Shown: piece after piece, positions 5,044 to 7,753 of the stretch
Layout: the number at the start of each line of letters is the position of its first letter
Position numbering within the stretch: position 1 is the stretch's first letter
NCBI GenBank assembly: GCA_002298885.1
Contig: DBMK01000002.1
Span: 1-7,753 of the forward strand
Length of the DNA stretch: 7,753 nucleotides
Direction: 5' to 3'
From: Anaerolineaceae bacterium UBA700
Lineage (GTDB): Bacteria > Chloroflexota > Anaerolineae > Anaerolineales > Anaerolineaceae
Program-made: the position numbers and the translations under genes
The notes under the pieces: model-generated
Told to the model about the DNA's origin: nothing
The model's database searches: none
The model's input: the letters and a program-made list of their open reading frames with translations, nothing else

Positions 5044-6978
5044 CTATGGCGGGCCGCCCCCGCCACCCGGCGTAGGCGCCGGGGTGGGGGTTGGCTTGAC
5101 CAGCATTTTGATAATCTCCAGCCAACTCATCCCCGAGCTGCGCAAGGCAAAGACGTCCTGCACCGGCAGGCCGCTCGCCCGGCTGAGGAAATACGCCAGG
5201 TCAATCTCGCCGAAGCCGAATCCCTTGCAGAACCAGGACATAATCTCGGCATAAGGCACCCCGTAGCGCCTGGCCAGCCGCAGTCCCTCGGGAACCTGCC
5301 GGGAGGGGTTGGTGCACGGGTTCGTGTCCTCGTCCGTTGGAGCAGGCGTGCGCGTGCTTGCCTGGGTGGGCCGGGGCGTGTTTCTGGCGGTGGCGCTCGG
5401 CCGCGGCGTGGCGCTCGCCCGACCGGTGGGGGTTACGATAGGCAGCGACGTTGCCCCCAGGGTTGGGGCGGCGGTCGCCCCAGGCTGGGAGGTGGCGCTG
5501 GGCCGGGGGGTGCCGCTCGGACTCGCCGTCGAGGTCCCCTTCGGCGTGCGGCTCAGGGTGCCGGTGGGGGTCGGAGTGACCGTGGCCGTTGGGCTGGCTT
5601 CGGGGGTTGCGCTGGGGCTGCCGCTCGGCGAAGGCGTGACCGTCTGGGTATCCGCGGCTGTGGAGGAACCGGTGGGGGTGTCCGTCGGGCTGGCGGTGGG
5701 GGTAGCCAGTTCCGGCTCGTCCAGCCCCCGGATAGAATCCGCCGCCCAGGCGCCGTCCGGCAGCACCATGAAGCTCACCCGCACCGGCAGGCCGGGCTTG
5801 AGGCTGCTGCCCAGGCGAGTCATCTCGCCCACTTTCAGCGCGATCCCGCCAACCTTCCAATCCCCGGGCACACCGCCCATAGCTTCAAGCGGGCCCACAA
5901 AGACGCACGTCTCGCCCGCATCCTGCGAAGGCTGTATGCTGTCGGCAATCCAACTGCCGTCCGGCTGGATCCGTCCCTGCACCAGGGCTATTTTACTGGT
6001 TTTGTAGTCGCCCAGGACTTCAGTCTGGGCGGTTACGCTCACTTTCACACCGGCAATCGTCCAATCGTCGCCCTCAATATTGTCGATGCTGCCGTTGAGC
6101 GTAAACTGGTATCCGGGCGGCTCGATCCCATCACCGGGGAGCACCGCAACCGCCTGACCTGGGGTCAAATACAGGTCGGACTTGGCCGTTTTCACCTGTA
6201 CCTTGCCACGATCGACGGCAAATAGAGCCTGCCCGTCCGGCCTGACCTCCACGTTGAAGCGCGTGCCGCTCACGCTGGCCTGCCCGGAGGGTGTATCCAC
6301 CACGAAAAAGCTGCCGTTCCCGCTTAGCGGCACCACGTCGCTGGTCGTTTGCCCCGCCATTTGCGAAAGCATGACCCGCAGCGCGTTGCCCCAGCCCCCG
6401 CTCAACCGGGTAAGCACCAGGTCGGCGTCCGCCCCAATCGCCGTGCGGCTGCCCTCGAAGAATGCCAGGGTGACGCTCGAACCGGCAAACGTGCGAATGC
6501 GCTGGCCTTCCCGAACCTGCTGCCCCCCCGTGACAAAGCGCCAGTCGCTGCTCACCGAGGACGAGGCAACCTGGACGATGCCCTTGACGTCGGTCAACTG
6601 CGCCGATTGCGCCGCCGCCGGTCCGGTCAGCAGCAGCGCTGCGGCCGCCGCAATCACCAGCAGCACGGCCAGCCCACCCGCCAGCAGCCATCTCCTCGCC
6701 TTCAGCCGGTCGGCCAGGCCGGCCAATCCACCTGGCCAGGCCGGGCTCAGTGGCTGTCGCGCCTGCTCGCGGAGCGCCGCCGCCAGCCGCTGGGATTGGA
6801 GAAGGGCTGCCTCGTGGCTCATCTGCGGCACCGGCGCATTGCGCGCCGCCGCCGCCAGCTCGATCAACACGGCCAGCTCGCGGCCATCGGGCGGCAGGCT
6901 GGCAATCACCTGCTCGACCGGAGCTCCCTCCTCCACTTGGCTGAGCTTATCCTGCAGGAGTTCATCCAGGTCAGGCAT
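5044..6978 (-). CDS. FecR-domain membrane regulator with C-terminal sensor-like domain (right copy)
   Basis: The product is 644 residues and collinear with the left copy. The cytoplasmic anti-sigma-like region is 1-95, the transmembrane helix about 98-122, and the FecR domain about 128-285 (FFEGSRTAIG, GSFFVVDTPSGQASVSGTRFNV, RGKVQV). DUF5666-like repeats lie at about 291-350 and 357-416. The Ser/Thr/Pro/Arg linker (about 424-550) is much longer than in the left copy. The C-terminal domain at 555-627 has Cys555 and Cys584 and shares the 15-residue run WFCKGFGFGEIDLAY with its paralogue; Cys358 is an extra one in the second DUF5666-like repeat. The tail is Pro/Thr then GGGGGPP. The ATG overlaps the upstream sigma stop by eight bases with GAGGAA upstream. 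It likely restrains or activates that sigma factor. The linker and domain order suggest the distal domain is held away from the membrane at or beyond the wall. Confidence 0.88.
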   Translation of the reverse strand: MPDLDELLQDKLSQVEEGAPVEQVIASLPPDGRELAVLIELAAAARNAPVPQMSHEAALLQSQRLAAALREQARQPLSPAWPGGLAGLADRLKARRWLLAGGLAVLLVIAAAAALLLTGPAAAQSAQLTDVKGIVQVASSSVSSDWRFVTGGQQVREGQRIRTFAGSSVTLAFFEGSRTAIGADADLVLTRLSGGWGNALRVMLSQMAGQTTSDVVPLSGNGSFFVVDTPSGQASVSGTRFNVEVRPDGQALFAVDRGKVQVKTAKSDLYLTPGQAVAVLPGDGIEPPGYQFTLNGSIDNIEGDDWTIAGVKVSVTAQTEVLGDYKTSKIALVQGRIQPDGSWIADSIQPSQDAGETCVFVGPLEAMGGVPGDWKVGGIALKVGEMTRLGSSLKPGLPVRVSFMVLPDGAWAADSIRGLDEPELATPTASPTDTPTGSSTAADTQTVTPSPSGSPSATPEASPTATVTPTPTGTLSRTPKGTSTASPSGTPRPSATSQPGATAAPTLGATSLPIVTPTGRASATPRPSATARNTPRPTQASTRTPAPTDEDTNPCTNPSRQVPEGLRLARRYGVPYAEIMSWFCKGFGFGEIDLAYFLSRASGLPVQDVFALRSSGMSWLEIIKMLVKPTPTPAPTPGGGGGPP

Positions 6979-7537
6979 GGTTTTCCTCGAAGAGGTTCAG
7001 CATGAAGCGCAGCGCAGTCAGCCCGCGTCGCTGCAAGGCCTTGACTGCATCCTCGCTCTTGTGCAGCACGCCGGCCGTCTCGGCAATCGGCATCCCTTCT
7101 ATGAAGCGCAGCAGAATCACGTCCCGCTGGTTTTCATCCAGCCGGGCCAGCGCATCGGCCAATCCTCTACAGGTCAGGTGGAAATCGATTGTGCTTTCCA
7201 GGTCGGGCTCCGGGCTATCCTGGTCCTCCGCCAAAGTCGTGATCGGGTGGGAGTTGTTGCGCCGGTAATGATCGATCGCCAGGTTGCGCGCAATCTGGAA
7301 CAGCCAGGCCGGGAAAGAGATTGTGTCGTAATGGTAGCGGGGCAGGGCCTGCACCATTTTCAGAAAGACGTCCGAGGTCAGATCTTCAGCGATCTGCGCG
7401 TTGCCGGTGCGGTAATAGAGGTAACGATAAATGCTCTGGTGATAGCGGTTATACAGCGTCCCGGTCGCTTCCGGGTTCCCGTGCTGCGCGCTGGCAATGA
7501 GGCTGCCTGGAACGGTATACGTCGTTTGGTTAACCAT
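6971..7537 (-). CDS. ECF-family RNA polymerase sigma factor (right copy)
   Basis: The product is 188 residues and paralogous to the left sigma factor along its whole length. Region 2 is at about 24-92 (YHQSIYRYLYYRTGNAQIAEDLTSDVF, then AWLFQIARNLAIDHYRR), and region 4 at about 124-180 (LDENQRDVILLRFIEGMPIAETAGVLHKSEDAVKALQRRGL). A stretch between them, with SPEPDLESTIDFHLTC, is conserved with the paralogue. The ATG at 7537 has only a weak ribosome site (GAGG about twelve bases away), in contrast to the strong sites elsewhere, so its translation may be limited. The upstream 216 bases are very AT-rich with no other gene and likely hold the operon promoter. The direct repeats at 7573-7593 could take part in control. 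Confidence 0.92.
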   Translation of the reverse strand: MVNQTTYTVPGSLIASAQHGNPEATGTLYNRYHQSIYRYLYYRTGNAQIAEDLTSDVFLKMVQALPRYHYDTISFPAWLFQIARNLAIDHYRRNNSHPITTLAEDQDSPEPDLESTIDFHLTCRGLADALARLDENQRDVILLRFIEGMPIAETAGVLHKSEDAVKALQRRGLTALRFMLNLFEENHA

Positions 7538-7572
7538 TAATGAAATAAGGCCTCAATTAACAATAACGTAGT

Positions 7573-7593
7573 TGTCGATAAAAAGTGTCGATA
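7573..7593. promoter_or_regulatory. direct repeat upstream of the right sigma gene
   Basis: The 8-base word tgtcgata occurs twice, at 7573-7580 and 7586-7593, with a 13-base period, 36-56 bases upstream of the sigma start codon. The position fits an operator or a sigma recognition element. Chance occurrence in AT-rich DNA is possible. Confidence 0.35.
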
Positions 7594-7722
7594 TAGTCTT
7601 ATTTATAAACATTATAATGCCAATCGTGACCCATTTTTATAAAAAATTGTCAAGATTCGATTAAGGTTTCAGACATTGGATATAGAATTAAAAACAGAGG
7701 CAATGATATAAAAAAACTTTTT

Positions 7723-7753
7723 CCCACCACGGAGACACGGAGGACACTGAGAA
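7723..7753. repeat. edge of a cacggaga-type interspersed repeat
   Basis: The last bases read ccaccacggagacacggaggacactgagaa, a short tandem of cacggaga, cacggagga and cactgagaa units of eight to nine bases. Sequences of this form are, from memory, common as dispersed non-coding repeats in several environmental bacterial phyla. Only its start is in the window. Confidence 0.5.

Noticed and set aside
6182..7540. Long plus-strand reading frame of 452 codons spanning the right sigma and FecR genes
   Set aside because: It crosses two well-supported genes on the opposite strand and shows no domain or ribosome site. It is a GC-rich shadow frame.
7611..7661. TTGACA near 7650 and TATAAT near 7611-7616 on the minus strand upstream of the right sigma gene
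   Set aside because: The two boxes are more than 30 bases apart, and neither has a partner at 16-18 bases, so no normal promoter can be built from them.

Overview
The window looks like chromosomal DNA from a Chloroflexota bacterium, probably Anaerolineae-like. That assignment is an inference. It rests on long Thr/Pro linkers in extracytoplasmic proteins, FecR domains fused to DUF5666-like repeats, a C-terminal Trp-Phe-Cys-Lys-Gly...Gly-Glu-Ile domain that I recall from Chloroflexota proteins, and strong GGAGG ribosome binding sites. Every supported gene lies on the minus strand, so transcription runs from right to left.

The left part (1-2312) is AT-richer and accessory in character. From the left edge it holds the N-terminal 113 codons of a REP-associated tyrosine transposase (RAYT/Y1 family, with the HUH motif visible), a small Cys-rich lipoprotein, a possible 32-residue peptide gene, a 230-residue protein with an N-terminal Cys-pair (zinc-ribbon-like) region and a PD-(D/E)XK nuclease-like domain whose central acidic residue appears to be Thr, and a 63-residue two-helix membrane protein.

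The right part (2547-7537) is GC-rich and holds two paralogous regulatory cassettes in tandem. Each has an ECF sigma factor gene followed, with an identical 8-nt overlap, by a very large membrane-anchored FecR-type protein (603 and 644 residues). The FecR proteins share one order: cytoplasmic anti-sigma-like N-terminus, one transmembrane helix, FecR domain, two DUF5666-like repeats, Ser/Thr/Pro linker, and a strongly conserved roughly 70-residue C-terminal domain with two Cys exactly 29 residues apart. Each cassette ends in its own strong hairpin terminator (2429-2461 and 4977-5029).

The likely logic is that each FecR protein holds or activates its partner sigma factor on the inside and senses something outside through the FecR region and the distal Cys-containing domain. 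No TonB receptor or transporter lies beside either pair, so the signal is unknown. This duplicated sigma/FecR system with an uncharacterised distal domain is the most interesting content. The intergenic stretches carry palindromes and short 'tcgaaaat/tctaaaat' repeats, and the right edge enters a 'cacggagacacggag' repeat. No RNA gene, CRISPR array or insertion sequence end was seen.
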